Of a stretch of DNA of 64,000 nt, positions 54,380 through 63,466 are shown in pieces (the stretch's first letter is position 1; every line of letters starts with the position of its first letter). This stretch comes from Kocuria rosea (GTDB lineage: Bacteria; Actinomycetota; Actinomycetes; Actinomycetales; Micrococcaceae): positions 1,798,001-1,862,000 of the forward strand of contig NZ_CP035103.1 of the NCBI RefSeq assembly GCF_006094695.1. The letters run 5' to 3'. Under the pieces are notes generated by a model, which saw only the letters and a list, made by a program, of their open reading frames with translations, was not told the DNA's origin and did no database searches. A program made the position numbers and the translations under genes.

Positions 54380-54478
54380 CACTCGGGGGGCGATGGTGAC
54401 CGCGGCGCCGTCGAGGTCCTCCGACCACTTGACCTGGCAGCTCAGCCGGGAGGTCTCGTGACGGGTGTCGTCGAGCAT
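54380..54478 (-). pseudogene. Fragment of a [2Fe-2S] ferredoxin C-terminus
   Basis: The minus strand reads MLDDTRHETSRLSCQVKWSE and DLDGAAVTIAP, matching the end of adrenodoxin-type ferredoxins, where the fourth cluster Cys sits in SRLSCQ. The three other cluster cysteines and the N-terminal two thirds are missing; an in-frame stop lies just upstream. After the match the frame runs into unrelated sequence. Confidence 0.6.
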
Positions 54479-54491
54479 CCCGACCTATCAT

Positions 54492-54507
54492 TGAAGATTT
54501 GGTGAAG
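54492..54507 (-). promoter_or_regulatory. 11-bp-period direct-repeat box 9
   Basis: Plus strand TGAAGATTTGGTGAAG, 229 bases before the beta-propeller lipoprotein gene at 54737 and just upstream of the ferredoxin remnant on the other strand. Confidence 0.5.
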
Positions 54508-54736
54508 ATCGGGCCGAAACAGGTTTGGTCGCTGAGTTTAGGGGCGACGATCTGATCACCGTAGGATCGTGTTGAGTCCTACTGCCAAGGGGGCGTTCTC
54601 AAGCCGATGGGTGCTGACAGGACTGGAGGTCCGTGGCGTCGAGGCTTTTAATCACACGTCAATCCCGCTCCACATCTTCGGTCCGCCACAATTCTTTTCC
54701 TATTGGTTCGACCCGAAAGGTCTAGTGAGGATCTTG

Positions 54737-55864
54737 ATGAATCGACGGCTCGCCGTCACCAGTCTGGCTGTTCTAATGATGGTTGGCCTGGCGGCCTGTT
54801 CCAACGGCACACCACCGGAAGCCACCACGGCGACCGCCTCCGCTCCTTCGAGCGGTGGGGGCATGACCGGAACGGTGTGGGTGGCGAACGAGGAGGGCGA
54901 CAGTCTCACTGTCTTGGACGCGGCCACGAACGAAGTCGTCACGACGTTGACCGGGGTGGAGTCCCCGCACAACGTGCAAGCCGGGGCCGACGGCTCCGTC
55001 GGATACGCGGTGAGCGGCCACGACAACACGACCATCGCCGTCGACGCGGAAAGCTATCAGGTGGCCGCGGTTGCTCCCAGCGGACCGGCCCCCGCGCACG
55101 TGATCGACGCCGCCGACGGCACCAAGGTCTACACCACCAATGCCGGCGACGGCACCGTCTCGGTCTATCGCGCACCGGGTTTTGACCCGGTCGCCACCAT
55201 CGACCTTGGGGGGATGCCCCATGGTCTGCGCCCAGCAGCCGATGGGTCGGTGATCGCGGTGGCCAACACCGAGGCCGGTTCGGTGGATCTGATCGATCCG
55301 GGCACCGACACCAAGACCGCCTCAGTGCCGGTCGAGGGCGGCCCCGTGCAGGTGGCGGTCGACGCCGACGGTACCTACGCCTATGCCAGCATCGCCGAGC
55401 CGGCCTCGGTCGTGAAGATCGACCTCGCCGCACGGGAGGTGGTGGGCACCGTTGAGGTCTCAGCTTCTCCGGTCCAGGTGTATCTGTCCCCGGACGGCCG
55501 CACCCTGCTCTCGGCCGACCAGGGCACCGAGGCCGAGCCCGGGAACACCTTGTCCGTGATCGACCCGATCGGGATGACCGCCCGCGGCAGTGTCCGCACC
55601 GGCTCCGGTCCGCACGGGGTGGTCATCGACACCACCGGGACGAGGGCCTGGGTCACGAACACTTACGACGACACCGTCTCCGTCGTGGACCTTGAGAGCC
55701 TTTCGGTCCTTGCCACTGTGCCGGTGGGGGACCTGCCGAACGGCATCAGCTTCTCCTCCCGCCCACCCGGTGATGTGGAGGAGCCCTCGATCAGACTCGA
55801 GATCCCTGAGCCGTCTCGGGCAGCCACCGGCGAGGCGGAGCAGACGGAAGGGCATGCGCACTGA
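54737..55864 (+). CDS. YVTN-type beta-propeller lipoprotein
   Basis: A 375-residue lipoprotein with signal peptide NRRLAVTSLAVLMMVGLAAC and lipobox LAAC. It has about seven blades of the YVTN/YncE type: TVWVANEEGDSLTVLDAATN, KVYTTNAGDGTVSVYRAPGF, VIAVANTEAGSVDLIDPGTD, YAYASIAEPASVVKIDLAAR and AWVTNTYDDTVSVVDLESLS. The C-terminal tail ends EQTEGHAH. Such proteins often accompany periplasmic metal or cytochrome systems. The ATG at 54737 follows GTGAGGATC. It is monocistronic, facing the ccsB gene tail-to-tail. Confidence 0.9.
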   Translation: MNRRLAVTSLAVLMMVGLAACSNGTPPEATTATASAPSSGGGMTGTVWVANEEGDSLTVLDAATNEVVTTLTGVESPHNVQAGADGSVGYAVSGHDNTTIAVDAESYQVAAVAPSGPAPAHVIDAADGTKVYTTNAGDGTVSVYRAPGFDPVATIDLGGMPHGLRPAADGSVIAVANTEAGSVDLIDPGTDTKTASVPVEGGPVQVAVDADGTYAYASIAEPASVVKIDLAAREVVGTVEVSASPVQVYLSPDGRTLLSADQGTEAEPGNTLSVIDPIGMTARGSVRTGSGPHGVVIDTTGTRAWVTNTYDDTVSVVDLESLSVLATVPVGDLPNGISFSSRPPGDVEEPSIRLEIPEPSRAATGEAEQTEGHAH

Positions 55865-56040
55865 TCCGGTTGCGAGTATCTACGTGGTTGGATTTGCGCC
55901 ATCGGTGGTGCACACCATCCGCGTGCACCCGAGACAACAACATCAGCTGCCTGCGCTTCCCGCACATCGTTCGGCACATCCCCTCCGGACCATGTGATAC
56001 GTACTCCCGCGGCTCGTGGAGGGAGCCTTAGGTCCGGGGC

Positions 56041-57132
56041 TCAGAGCCCGGAGTATGAGTGCAGGCCCTCGAAGACCGTGTTGACCACGGTGAGGTTGAA
56101 GATCACGCAGAGGTAACCGGCGATCGACAGCCACGCCGAGCGGGTGCCCGTCCACCCGCGGGTGGCGCGGGCGTGCATGTAAGCGGCGTAGACCACCCAG
56201 ATCACGAAGGTCCAGACCTCCTTGGGATCCCAACCCCAGTAACGTCCCCAGGACTGCTCGGCCCAGATCGCGCCGGCGGCGAGGGTGAAGGTCCAGAACA
56301 CGAACCCGACTGCGTTGAGCCGGAAGGAGAGGTTCTCGAGCGCCTGGGAGGAGGGGACCATGGCCAGGAAGCCCATGCCCGGGGCCTCCCCGGCCAGGAT
56401 CGCCCGTTCGCGCCGGGCCTGCAGCAGCTGCAGCACGGCCATGGCGAACGTGATGGTGAAGATCCCAGAGGCCGCTACGGCGATGGACACGTGAATCACC
56501 AGCCACCAGGACTGCAGCGCGGGGACGAGCGGACCCACCGGGGTGGGAAATCCGATGGTGGCCGCGCACAGCATGATCACCACAAGCCCGGACACCAGGG
56601 TCCCCACGAAGCGCAGGTCCCGGCGCAGGAGCGCGGCCAGGTACACCCCGGTCACGACCAGGGCCCCGGTGGTGGCGAATTCGTACATGTTGCCCCACGG
56701 CACCCGGCCGGCGGCGATCGCCCGGCTGGCGACCGCGGCGGTGTGGAGGAGGAAGGCCAGGACCATGATGGTCAGAGCCGCCCGCGCCGCGGGGCGGTGT
56801 TCCCCGGTGTAGCGCATGGAGGAGTCGGCGACGTGTTCGGCCAGCACGGCTCGGGTAGAAGGCTTGTGTCCGCGGCCACGTTCACTGGCGCCCAGTCCGG
56901 GCCGAGAGTCGTCGGCCTTCTTGGTGGTTCCGGCGGTGCTGTCCACCTGAGCAGGGGCGGTCGCTGCGCCCACCAGTTGCTCGTCCCGTCTGCTGTGATG
57001 CTCGGCTCGGCGCAGGGTCCTGGAGTGGGAGGCCATGTCCCAGGCGAAGGCCACGAAGGCCACCAGGTAGGTCATGGCGGCCAAGAGCATGAACAGCGCG
57101 CTCCAGGTGCCCAGGGTCTCGGTGATGGTCAT
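56041..57132 (-). CDS. ccsB: Cytochrome c biogenesis protein CcsB/CcsA-type (ResC)
   Basis: A 363-residue membrane protein with about eight helices, the haem-handling half of the System II synthetase. The tryptophan-rich motif WAEQSWGRYWGWDPKEVW is the haem-binding WWD site, with flanking His in VIHVSIAVAASGIF and YMHARATRGW. A hydrophilic insertion of roughly 70 residues (about 45-110, RRAEHHSRRDEQ to SSMRYTGEHR) lies after the first helix. It is the last gene of the resA-resB-ccsB operon, 14 bases after resB. With resB it ligates haem to apocytochrome c outside the membrane. Confidence 0.95.
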   Translation of the reverse strand: MTITETLGTWSALFMLLAAMTYLVAFVAFAWDMASHSRTLRRAEHHSRRDEQLVGAATAPAQVDSTAGTTKKADDSRPGLGASERGRGHKPSTRAVLAEHVADSSMRYTGEHRPAARAALTIMVLAFLLHTAAVASRAIAAGRVPWGNMYEFATTGALVVTGVYLAALLRRDLRFVGTLVSGLVVIMLCAATIGFPTPVGPLVPALQSWWLVIHVSIAVAASGIFTITFAMAVLQLLQARRERAILAGEAPGMGFLAMVPSSQALENLSFRLNAVGFVFWTFTLAAGAIWAEQSWGRYWGWDPKEVWTFVIWVVYAAYMHARATRGWTGTRSAWLSIAGYLCVIFNLTVVNTVFEGLHSYSGL

Positions 57133-57146
57133 GGATGCTTGTCCTC

Positions 57147-58937
57147 TCAGTCGTGGTTAGGCCCGCTCCAGGCCCGATTCGTGCTCCGATGCGCGGCAGG
57201 GTCCCCAGGCGGATCCGCGGTTCCCCATTGCTCGGTGAACAGCTCGCTCAGCCGCTCGGCCTCGGTAGCGAGCCGGGGGTCCTCGCCGCGGGCCAGCAAT
57301 CCGTACTCCAGGACCGTGCAGGCCCGGCCGTGCTCATCGACGCCCTTCGCCGCGCGCACCCAGACGCGGCGGCGGGAGATGAACATGGACATCAGCAGGC
57401 CCGTGAACGCCAGGACGAAGGAGATGAAGGCTCCGAATCGGCCGGGGTCGTAGACGATGTCCAGGCCCACGTAGCGCTTGACGTCCAGGAACTCGATCGT
57501 GCCCTTGCCCTCGGGCAGCTCGTGCACGGGGTTCGCGGCGTCTATGGCGATCGGTCCGCTCTGGCTGAGCATGCCGTTGAGCTCGGTGAGTTCCTCGACG
57601 TCGAGGACGTACACGTTCTGCGGGACCCCGCTGTCCAGCCCCAGGTCCCCGTAGTAGGAGGACAAGATCAGTTGTGGGTTGGCCAGACCCGGGTCCACTG
57701 ATCGCGGCATCCCGTCCGGTCCGGTGACCGCGGTGGGAAGCAGCAACCCGGTGAAGCCGAGCTGGTCAGGTCGCGCGTCCGGGACCTTCAGCACCAGCGA
57801 GGACGTGTAGACCCCGTCGGAGGGGATGGTCACCACGGGGCCTTCGAAGGCGACGTCCCCGTTGCCGTCGGTGACCCGGATCACCGGGGCGTAGCCGTTA
57901 CCAATGAGGAAAGACTTCACGCCGTTGACGTTCACCGGTGCATTGACCTTCAGGGTCTCCGGCTGCGGCTCCGAACCCGGTTCCTGGACGGTGATCTCCG
58001 CGGTGAAGTCCAGGGGCGCCCCGTAGCTGCGCGGGTCCGTGGTGTCCCGGTTGAACACGGCCTCGAAGCTGTCGAGCCGCACCGAGAAGGGCTCGAGCCA
58101 GTCGGCGTCGTAGTTGGTGCCGGGGGTGAAGGAGTCGTAGCCGATGAGGGTGTTGGCAAACGACTCGCCCTCCACGAGGATTTTTTGGCCCTTGTAGCCG
58201 AAGAGGGAGCCGACGGCCACGGACACCAGCACGCCCAGCAGGGCCAGGTGGAAGACGATGTTGCCGACCTCCTTCCACATGCCGCGCTCGGCGGCCACCG
58301 ACGGGGCGGCCGTGCCGGCGTCCCGCACCGCCACCCGGTAGCCGCGCTTCCTGAGCAGCCGGGCCGCGTCGGCGACGACATCGTCCGGGGCCGGCGCCCC
58401 GGCGCCGTCGCGCCCGCCCAGGGCGAGGGAGCGGTGCTCGGGCAGCCGTTCGAGCCGGCGCGGGGTGCGCGGGGGCTCGGCCCGCCACGCCCGCCAGTGC
58501 TTGGCCGCGCGCGGCAGGACGCACCCCACGAGGGAGACGAACAGCAGGATGTAGATCGCGGAGAACCACGCCGAGGAGAAGACGTCGAACAGCTGCACCC
58601 GGTCCAGCCACTCCCCCAGGGCGGGGTTGTTGTCGATGTAGTCCTGGACCGCCGCCGGGTCCTGGATCCGCTGCGGGAAGATCGATCCCGGCACCGCGGC
58701 GACCGCCAGGAGCAGCAGCAGGAACAGGGCGGTGTTCATCTTGGTCAGCTGTGTCCAGGCCCACCGGGCCAGGCCGAGGGGCCCGAGGGCGGGGACCTCG
58801 ACCTCACTTTTCCCAGGGCCAGCAGTTGAGGAGCCCCCGGCGCCCCTGACGGTGCTGCGCTCCCTGTTGCTGGCGGTGGTGCTCATACCGGCCTCTCTGA
58901 CCCCGGGACTGGGGCGGGATGGGTTGCCAGCCGTCAT
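57147..58937 (-). CDS. resB: Cytochrome c biogenesis protein ResB (Ccs1)
   Basis: A 596-residue protein (579 if the ATG at 58886, with GAGG upstream, is used). It has a charged N-terminus, TM1 (TKMNTALFLLLLLAVAAVPG) with SIFPQRIQDP, TM2 near YILLFVSLVGCVLPR, TM3 at NIVFHLALLGVLVSVAVGSL, a large extracytoplasmic domain and a last TM (FGAFISFVLAFTGLLMSMFI). This is the ResB/Ccs1 topology, which holds apocytochrome for haem attachment by CcsB. The first start overlaps the resA stop by ATGA. Confidence 0.95.
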   Translation of the reverse strand: MTAGNPSRPSPGVREAGMSTTASNRERSTVRGAGGSSTAGPGKSEVEVPALGPLGLARWAWTQLTKMNTALFLLLLLAVAAVPGSIFPQRIQDPAAVQDYIDNNPALGEWLDRVQLFDVFSSAWFSAIYILLFVSLVGCVLPRAAKHWRAWRAEPPRTPRRLERLPEHRSLALGGRDGAGAPAPDDVVADAARLLRKRGYRVAVRDAGTAAPSVAAERGMWKEVGNIVFHLALLGVLVSVAVGSLFGYKGQKILVEGESFANTLIGYDSFTPGTNYDADWLEPFSVRLDSFEAVFNRDTTDPRSYGAPLDFTAEITVQEPGSEPQPETLKVNAPVNVNGVKSFLIGNGYAPVIRVTDGNGDVAFEGPVVTIPSDGVYTSSLVLKVPDARPDQLGFTGLLLPTAVTGPDGMPRSVDPGLANPQLILSSYYGDLGLDSGVPQNVYVLDVEELTELNGMLSQSGPIAIDAANPVHELPEGKGTIEFLDVKRYVGLDIVYDPGRFGAFISFVLAFTGLLMSMFISRRRVWVRAAKGVDEHGRACTVLEYGLLARGEDPRLATEAERLSELFTEQWGTADPPGDPAAHRSTNRAWSGPNHD

Positions 58938-59560
58938 GCCGTTTCGGCCACCGTGTCCTCGAGGAGGGTCTCGAGCACGGAGCGGTCCGCGATGCCGAGG
59001 ATGCGGGCGGCCACCCGCCCCCGGGCGTCGAGCACGAGCGTGGTCGGCACGGCCTGCGGCGGCACGTAGGCGCTCAGCGCCATGAGCACTCCCCCGTCCT
59101 TGTCCTCGACGGAGGGGTACGGGATCTCAAAGGTGCGCTCGAACGCCTCGGCGGTGGCCCGCTCGTCGCGCAGGTTCACGCCGTAAAAGGCGGCCTGCCC
59201 CTCGAACCGCTCGGCGAGCTCCCGCAGGTCGGGGGCCTCGACACGGCACGGGGCGCAGCCCGCGTACCAGAAGTTGAGCAGCGCGGGCCGCCCGCGCAGG
59301 TCCTCGGCGGAGAGGGCCGTGCCGTCGAAGAGCGTCCCGGTGAACTGCACCGGCTCCCCGCGCTGGTCGGACGGGTACTCGGAGACCGTGCCGTCCCCGG
59401 CGATGTAGCCCTTCTGGTCCCCCGAGTTCGCCTGCTGGGCGAGGGAGTCCTCCTCCGTGCACCCGGCGAGGGCGAGCCCGAGGACGCCGAGGCCCGCGAG
59501 CGAGAGCACACGGCGGCGGGACGGACGGGAGGCGGGCGAGGGGCGGGAGATCATGGGCAT
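58934..59560 (-). CDS. resA: Thiol-disulfide oxidoreductase, ResA/TlpA-like lipoprotein
   Basis: A 208-residue lipoprotein: signal RRRVLSLAGLGVLGLALAGC with a lipobox Cys, then a thioredoxin-like domain. The active site is FWYAGCAPCRVEAPDLRELA (CAPC), and the cis-Pro loop is VPPQAVPTTLVLDARGRVAA. It keeps the cysteines of apocytochrome c reduced before haem insertion, drawing electrons from CcdA. The start is the ATG at 59560 or at 59554. It begins the resA-resB-ccsB operon, whose long upstream region contains a 17-bp palindrome (59824-59840). Confidence 0.92.
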   Translation of the reverse strand: MPMISRPSPASRPSRRRVLSLAGLGVLGLALAGCTEEDSLAQQANSGDQKGYIAGDGTVSEYPSDQRGEPVQFTGTLFDGTALSAEDLRGRPALLNFWYAGCAPCRVEAPDLRELAERFEGQAAFYGVNLRDERATAEAFERTFEIPYPSVEDKDGGVLMALSAYVPPQAVPTTLVLDARGRVAARILGIADRSVLETLLEDTVAETA

Positions 59561-59823
59561 TTCACCTGAGGATTGGAATAGGTGTGGGGGAGGGGCAGCG
59601 CAGACCCCCGCCCTGATGGGCAGGGAAGCTGATGGGTTTGGGGAGGTTGCCCCGCGGGCTTGCCATGGGAAGGTTCGGGGCCAGCACCCGGCATTGAGGT
59701 CCTGGATCCCAGGCAGGCCCGGGATCGGGGGCCACCGAGTGGCCGGAGCCGATTGCGCGGCCGCCACCGTTCTCGACTCCGCGCTGTTTCCCAGCCGACG
59801 TGCTGCACCACCATCCACCGAAG

Positions 59824-59840
59824 TACTACGATGGATAGTA
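59824..59840. promoter_or_regulatory. BlaI-type palindrome upstream of resA
   Basis: TACTACGATGGATAGTA, dyad TACTA/TAGTA, two inner mismatches to the 62187 site. It is 264 bases upstream of resA. Confidence 0.45.
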
Positions 59841-60332
59841 ACTGTTCTGGGAGAGGATTTCACATCGCCTCTTTCCTTCTGTAAGAGGGCCGGTTTGCCG
59901 GTTCTACGGTCCAGGCGCTGTTGCTGGTGCGCGGCGTTCCGATGACGCCGGAGGGGGAAATGATCTCTTCCTATGGGCGTTATCGCTGGCTACGCGGGAC
60001 CTCCACCTCCCTGGTCATGGCCTTGGACGCGAGGCTGTTGCGCCATCCCTGCCGCACGCGGCGGCACCAGAAGTGACCGGAGCCCGCAGCAGGTCTAGCC
60101 CGTGGCGCGGCCTTGGTGAACGCCAGACCGACGTGCCCCGGGTGACCTTCGGGCACCGCTGGCGCGCGGCCGCCCGGGCCACCTCCGGCTACGTCCACAA
60201 CCGAAATGCCGATATGAACCCCACAGTGGCCGCGGAGCGCAGGTCGCTGATGTCGCGGGAAGCCCGGAAAATGGGATTGCAGGGCTGGGTAGAAGGGTGC
60301 CGGTGCCCAGAATTCGCTTCTCGGCCGGGCCC

Positions 60333-60349
60333 TACTATGGGGCATAGGA
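60333..60349. promoter_or_regulatory. BlaI-type palindrome upstream of blaI
   Basis: TACTATGGGGCATAGGA, 43 bases before the blaI ATG; arms TACTATG and CATAGGA with one mismatch. Expected position for autoregulation. Confidence 0.6.
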
Positions 60350-60392
60350 AACGTGTGGAAGCGGCGGCATTGGACGCGGGAAGGAGACCTCC

Positions 60393-60770
60393 ATGCACCA
60401 TCTGGGACACCTGGAGTCGGCGATCATGGACCTCATGTGGTCGCGGTCCGCTCCGGCTTCCGTTCGAGAGGTTCTGGTCGGCCTGCAACCGGAGCGGGAA
60501 CTGGCCTACATGACCGTGAAGACCGTCATGGACACCCTCCACCGCAAGGGCTTGTTGATCAGGGAACCCGACGGGCGCGCCTTCCGCTACCGGCCCACCC
60601 GCACGCGTGAGCAATACACTGCCGTGCACATGGGGGAGGTCCTGGCCAGTGGCAACGACCGGCGAGCCACGCTGCTGCACTTCCTGGAGCAGATCCCGGC
60701 CGAAGACCTCACCCAGCTGCGCGAGGCATTGAACCAGGCGGCAGGGCCGCCGGCCGGGACAACCCCGTGA
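60393..60770 (+). CDS. BlaI/MecI/CopY-family repressor
   Basis: A 125-residue winged-helix repressor of the penicillinase-repressor family: HLESAIMDLMWSRSAPASVR, the recognition helix in ELAYMTVKTVMDTLHRKGLL, and a wing with GRAFRYRPTRTREQYTAVHM followed by the C-terminal dimerisation helix. The family covers beta-lactam (BlaI), oxidative stress and copper (CopY) regulators; this protein lacks the CopY CxCx4CxC tail, so direct copper sensing is unlikely. The stop overlaps the M56 peptidase gene by GTGA, and a palindrome lies just upstream. Confidence 0.93.
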   Translation: MHHLGHLESAIMDLMWSRSAPASVREVLVGLQPERELAYMTVKTVMDTLHRKGLLIREPDGRAFRYRPTRTREQYTAVHMGEVLASGNDRRATLLHFLEQIPAEDLTQLREALNQAAGPPAGTTP

Positions 60771-61732
60771 CAACCCCGGTGCTGCTGATCACCTTCGCAC
60801 TGCTCGCCACCCTGGCGGGTCCGTTGCTGGAGGGCAGGGGCTGGGTCGACCGGTCGCCCCGATTGGGGATCCTGGTCTGGCAAGCCCTAACCGCCTCGAT
60901 CGTGGTGAGTGTCATCCTGGCCGGTGTGTCCCTGGCGCTACCAGTGATGCCGGCCCTCGGGGAATTGGCGAATTTCCTGCAAGCCTGCGCGATGGTACTG
61001 CGGGCCCAGTACTCCACACCCGGAGGCGCAGCAGGCAGCACGGCAGGGGCAGTGGTGGCGTTCGTGCTCGGGGCCCGGGTGCTCTACTGTCTGGCCATCG
61101 AGGTGATGTCTGCCCGGCGGGACCGAAAAAAGCACATCGGCTCCCTGTCGTTGGTCTCCCGCCGTGATCCGACCACCGATGTGCTGGTGGTCGACCACGC
61201 GGTGCCGACCGCCTACTGTCTGCCCGGGCGTCGCCGCGACATTGTCTTCACTACCGCAGCCCTACACGTCCTGGACGAACAACAACGCCAGGCGGTGCTG
61301 CGCCACGAACTGGCGCACCTGCACGGGCACCACCATCTGGTCCTCATCGGTGCCAATGCGTTGGTGCGGGCCTTTCCTCGAATCCCCATCTTCGCCATGG
61401 CGCGAGTGGAGCTGGGCCGGCTGGTGGAACTGGCCGCGGACGACCGAGCGGCCGCCGGCAATGACAGCAGGCTCACCGTGGCCAGTGCCCTGGTGCGACT
61501 GGCCGAGGCCGGACATGCTCCCGCCTCTGCACTGGCTGCCAGCGGTACTGCGACACTGGTACGTGTGCGCCGGCTGGCTGCACCTGCCGCCCCGCTGCAC
61601 CGGGCACGAGTGGCGCTGACGATGGTCGCGGCCACCGCAATGCTGGCCCTGCCGGTGGCTGTTGCCGCAACCCCGGCCCTTGCCACCCTCCAAGCACAGA
61701 CCTGCCCAGTGGAGTTGCTCCAGAGCGTCTGA
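60767..61732 (+). CDS. M56 (BlaR1-like) membrane metallopeptidase
   Basis: A 321-residue integral membrane zinc protease. N-terminal helices (VLLITFALLATLAGPLLEG and following) precede the catalytic HELAHLHGHHH (HExxH) with the third ligand likely in VELAADDRAAAGND. A last helix is near ARVALTMVAATAMLALPVAV. The penicillin-binding sensor domain of BlaR1 is absent, as in most actinobacterial M56 proteins, so the signal is unknown. In this family cleavage of the paired BlaI repressor relieves repression. It is translationally coupled to the blaI-like gene. Confidence 0.92.
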   Translation: MTTPVLLITFALLATLAGPLLEGRGWVDRSPRLGILVWQALTASIVVSVILAGVSLALPVMPALGELANFLQACAMVLRAQYSTPGGAAGSTAGAVVAFVLGARVLYCLAIEVMSARRDRKKHIGSLSLVSRRDPTTDVLVVDHAVPTAYCLPGRRRDIVFTTAALHVLDEQQRQAVLRHELAHLHGHHHLVLIGANALVRAFPRIPIFAMARVELGRLVELAADDRAAAGNDSRLTVASALVRLAEAGHAPASALAASGTATLVRVRRLAAPAAPLHRARVALTMVAATAMLALPVAVAATPALATLQAQTCPVELLQSV

Positions 61733-62519
61733 AGCGCACGGCCGGATGCACCACCCGGTACAGGGGGTAGCGAACGAGTCGGTGAGGAGAACGCCAGTGT
61801 CGGGGTGGCGATGGCGTTGGCCTCGGTGTCTGCTGTCAATCACAGGCTGCGTCCGCGCAGCGTCCGTTCCCATCGCCCCGGTCCTCGAGTCCTAGCCGCG
61901 CCGTCGAGAAGCAGTGATCACCGCAGCCGCATGACTGGCGACGGCCTCCATGAAGAAGTCGCCAAGCGGAGTGAGGGGATCAAAGTGTTGCAGGTCCAAC
62001 AGACGTGAGGCCGGCGGTGTGCGCCCTCGTGTCGAGCTGGTGAGCGCCACGATGACGCGTGGTGGGCGGTAGTTCCTAGCGCTGTCCTGGTGCGCTCTGT
62101 TGTGACCGCCCGCGCCATGGGTTCAGGTCCATGCAGCCCGTGGGGTTGGCAAAGGCGACGTTTTGGACTCGGTCTCTCAACCCGTCTACTATGCCACATA
62201 GTATTAGATGTCTTGATGGCGGCCCGTAGGAGCCTTTTTCGTGTTCGCGGCCACGGTTTCGACGCGGGCCGCCGCCGTAGTCATCGACGGAGCCGTCGTC
62301 GATGCCGAGTCGTTGCCATCCCGCGCCAAGAGCCGGGATCCAGCAACGCGGGCAAGGCGCGGATGTCCGAGTAGATGATGGCCCACCAACCCAACATGGT
62401 CCCGCCACGTGAACAGAGGACGGGCAACATAGGCGGGCAGAGAGTAGAGAGCACTCGCTTCGTAGGCGTCTAGACAGACCGACCAGTCCGTTCCCCTGTC
62501 TTTTTAGGAAAGTAACCTC
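61733..62519. other. Intergenic 787 bases
   Basis: Between the M56 gene and the second beta-propeller lipoprotein. It contains a perfect 17-bp palindrome (62187-62203). ORFs on both strands are short and unsupported. Confidence 0.5.
62187..62203. promoter_or_regulatory. Perfect BlaI-type palindrome
   Basis: TACTATGCCACATAGTA: seven-base arms TACTATG and CATAGTA around CCA, 317 bases before the lipoprotein gene at 62520. Best example of the three sites. Confidence 0.6.
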
Positions 62520-63404
62520 ATGATTCTCAACGCCAACATCGTCGGGAGCCGAAAAACCCGCACCGCCGCGATGGCTGCAGTGACCGCTCTGCTCGTCACC
62601 GCCTGCACCCAGCAGGGCACCGAGTCGGGGGAGGCTGCGTCCTCGTCTGGGGAGGAGAACCCGTTCGGACACGTTCACGGCCTGGCGCTGGACCCGGGTA
62701 CCGATCAGCTGTTGTTGGCAACCCACAATGGATTGTTCAACATCAGCGGAGAGTCTCCGGAGAAGATCGGGCCCACTAACGACCTGATGGGTTTTGCTAC
62801 CGCCGCTGCCGGGCGCTATTACGCTTCCGGGCACCCCGGCTCGGGCTCGGATCTGCCTAACCCGCTGGGTCTGGTGGAGTCCACCGACGGCGGGCAAACC
62901 TGGCAGGAGCTCTCCCGTCAGGGCGAGTCCGACTTCCATGCGTTGACGGTCTCGGAGGAGGGCGTCATCGGCTTTGACGGCACTCTACGGATGACCACCG
63001 ACGGGCAGGTGTGGACCGAGGCCAGCGACCAGATTCAGCCGGTCAACCTCGCCGCCTCCACGGACGGGCCGGTCGTGCTGGCCACTACCGAAGACGGCGT
63101 GCAACGCTCGGATGACGGCGGGGCCACCTGGGAGCTACCCGAAGGCGCCCCGGTGCTGCTGATCACCGCCTTCGCCGACGCTGACACGGCCGTGGGGGTG
63201 GCCCCGGACGGGACCGCGCACGTCAGCCGCGACGCCGGGAAGAGCTGGGAGAGGCCCGGAGGAACCACCGGCCAACCCTCCGCTGTGGCCGCCAGCACGG
63301 ACGGCGGGGATGGGTTGCAGATTTGGGTGGCCACTGAGCAGGGCATCGAGTTCTCCGACGATGCCGGGGCCACGTTCTCCACCACCATCCCGGCAGGACA
63401 GTAA
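62520..63404 (+). CDS. F510_1955-type beta-propeller lipoprotein, second copy
   Basis: A 294-residue paralogue of the protein at 34559-35422. It has a signal peptide (RTAAMAAVTALLVTAC, lipobox TAC), an acidic Ser-rich tether and the same blocks: FGHVHGLALDPGTDQLLLAT, NDLMGFATAAAGRYYASGHP, STDGGQTWQELSRQGESDFH, SDDGGATW and SRDAGKSWE. No activity is known. It is followed after 62 bases by ccdA in the same direction, so it is linked to the cytochrome c/thiol pathway, whereas its paralogue is linked to the multicopper oxidase. Confidence 0.9.
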   Translation: MILNANIVGSRKTRTAAMAAVTALLVTACTQQGTESGEAASSSGEENPFGHVHGLALDPGTDQLLLATHNGLFNISGESPEKIGPTNDLMGFATAAAGRYYASGHPGSGSDLPNPLGLVESTDGGQTWQELSRQGESDFHALTVSEEGVIGFDGTLRMTTDGQVWTEASDQIQPVNLAASTDGPVVLATTEDGVQRSDDGGATWELPEGAPVLLITAFADADTAVGVAPDGTAHVSRDAGKSWERPGGTTGQPSAVAASTDGGDGLQIWVATEQGIEFSDDAGATFSTTIPAGQ

Positions 63405-63466
63405 GCAGCTCCGATGAGGAAGGATCTGCGGGTCAGCGGCCGTGCCGCCCGTGAGGGGCGGGGCCG

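Larger units (their letters stand above)
54023..54736. other. Intergenic 714 bases
   Basis: Between the divergent copA operon and the beta-propeller lipoprotein. It contains regulator boxes 8 and 9 and a ferredoxin tail fragment (54380-54478). No intact gene was seen. Confidence 0.5.
59561..60392. other. Divergent intergenic 832 bases
   Basis: Between resA (minus) and blaI (plus). It contains two 17-bp palindromes (59824-59840 and 60333-60349). No gene is convincing. Confidence 0.5.

Noticed and set aside
61918..62199. Minus-strand ORF starting at the BlaI-type palindrome
   Set aside because: Arg/His/Pro-rich with no family match and no ribosome site; likely noncoding.
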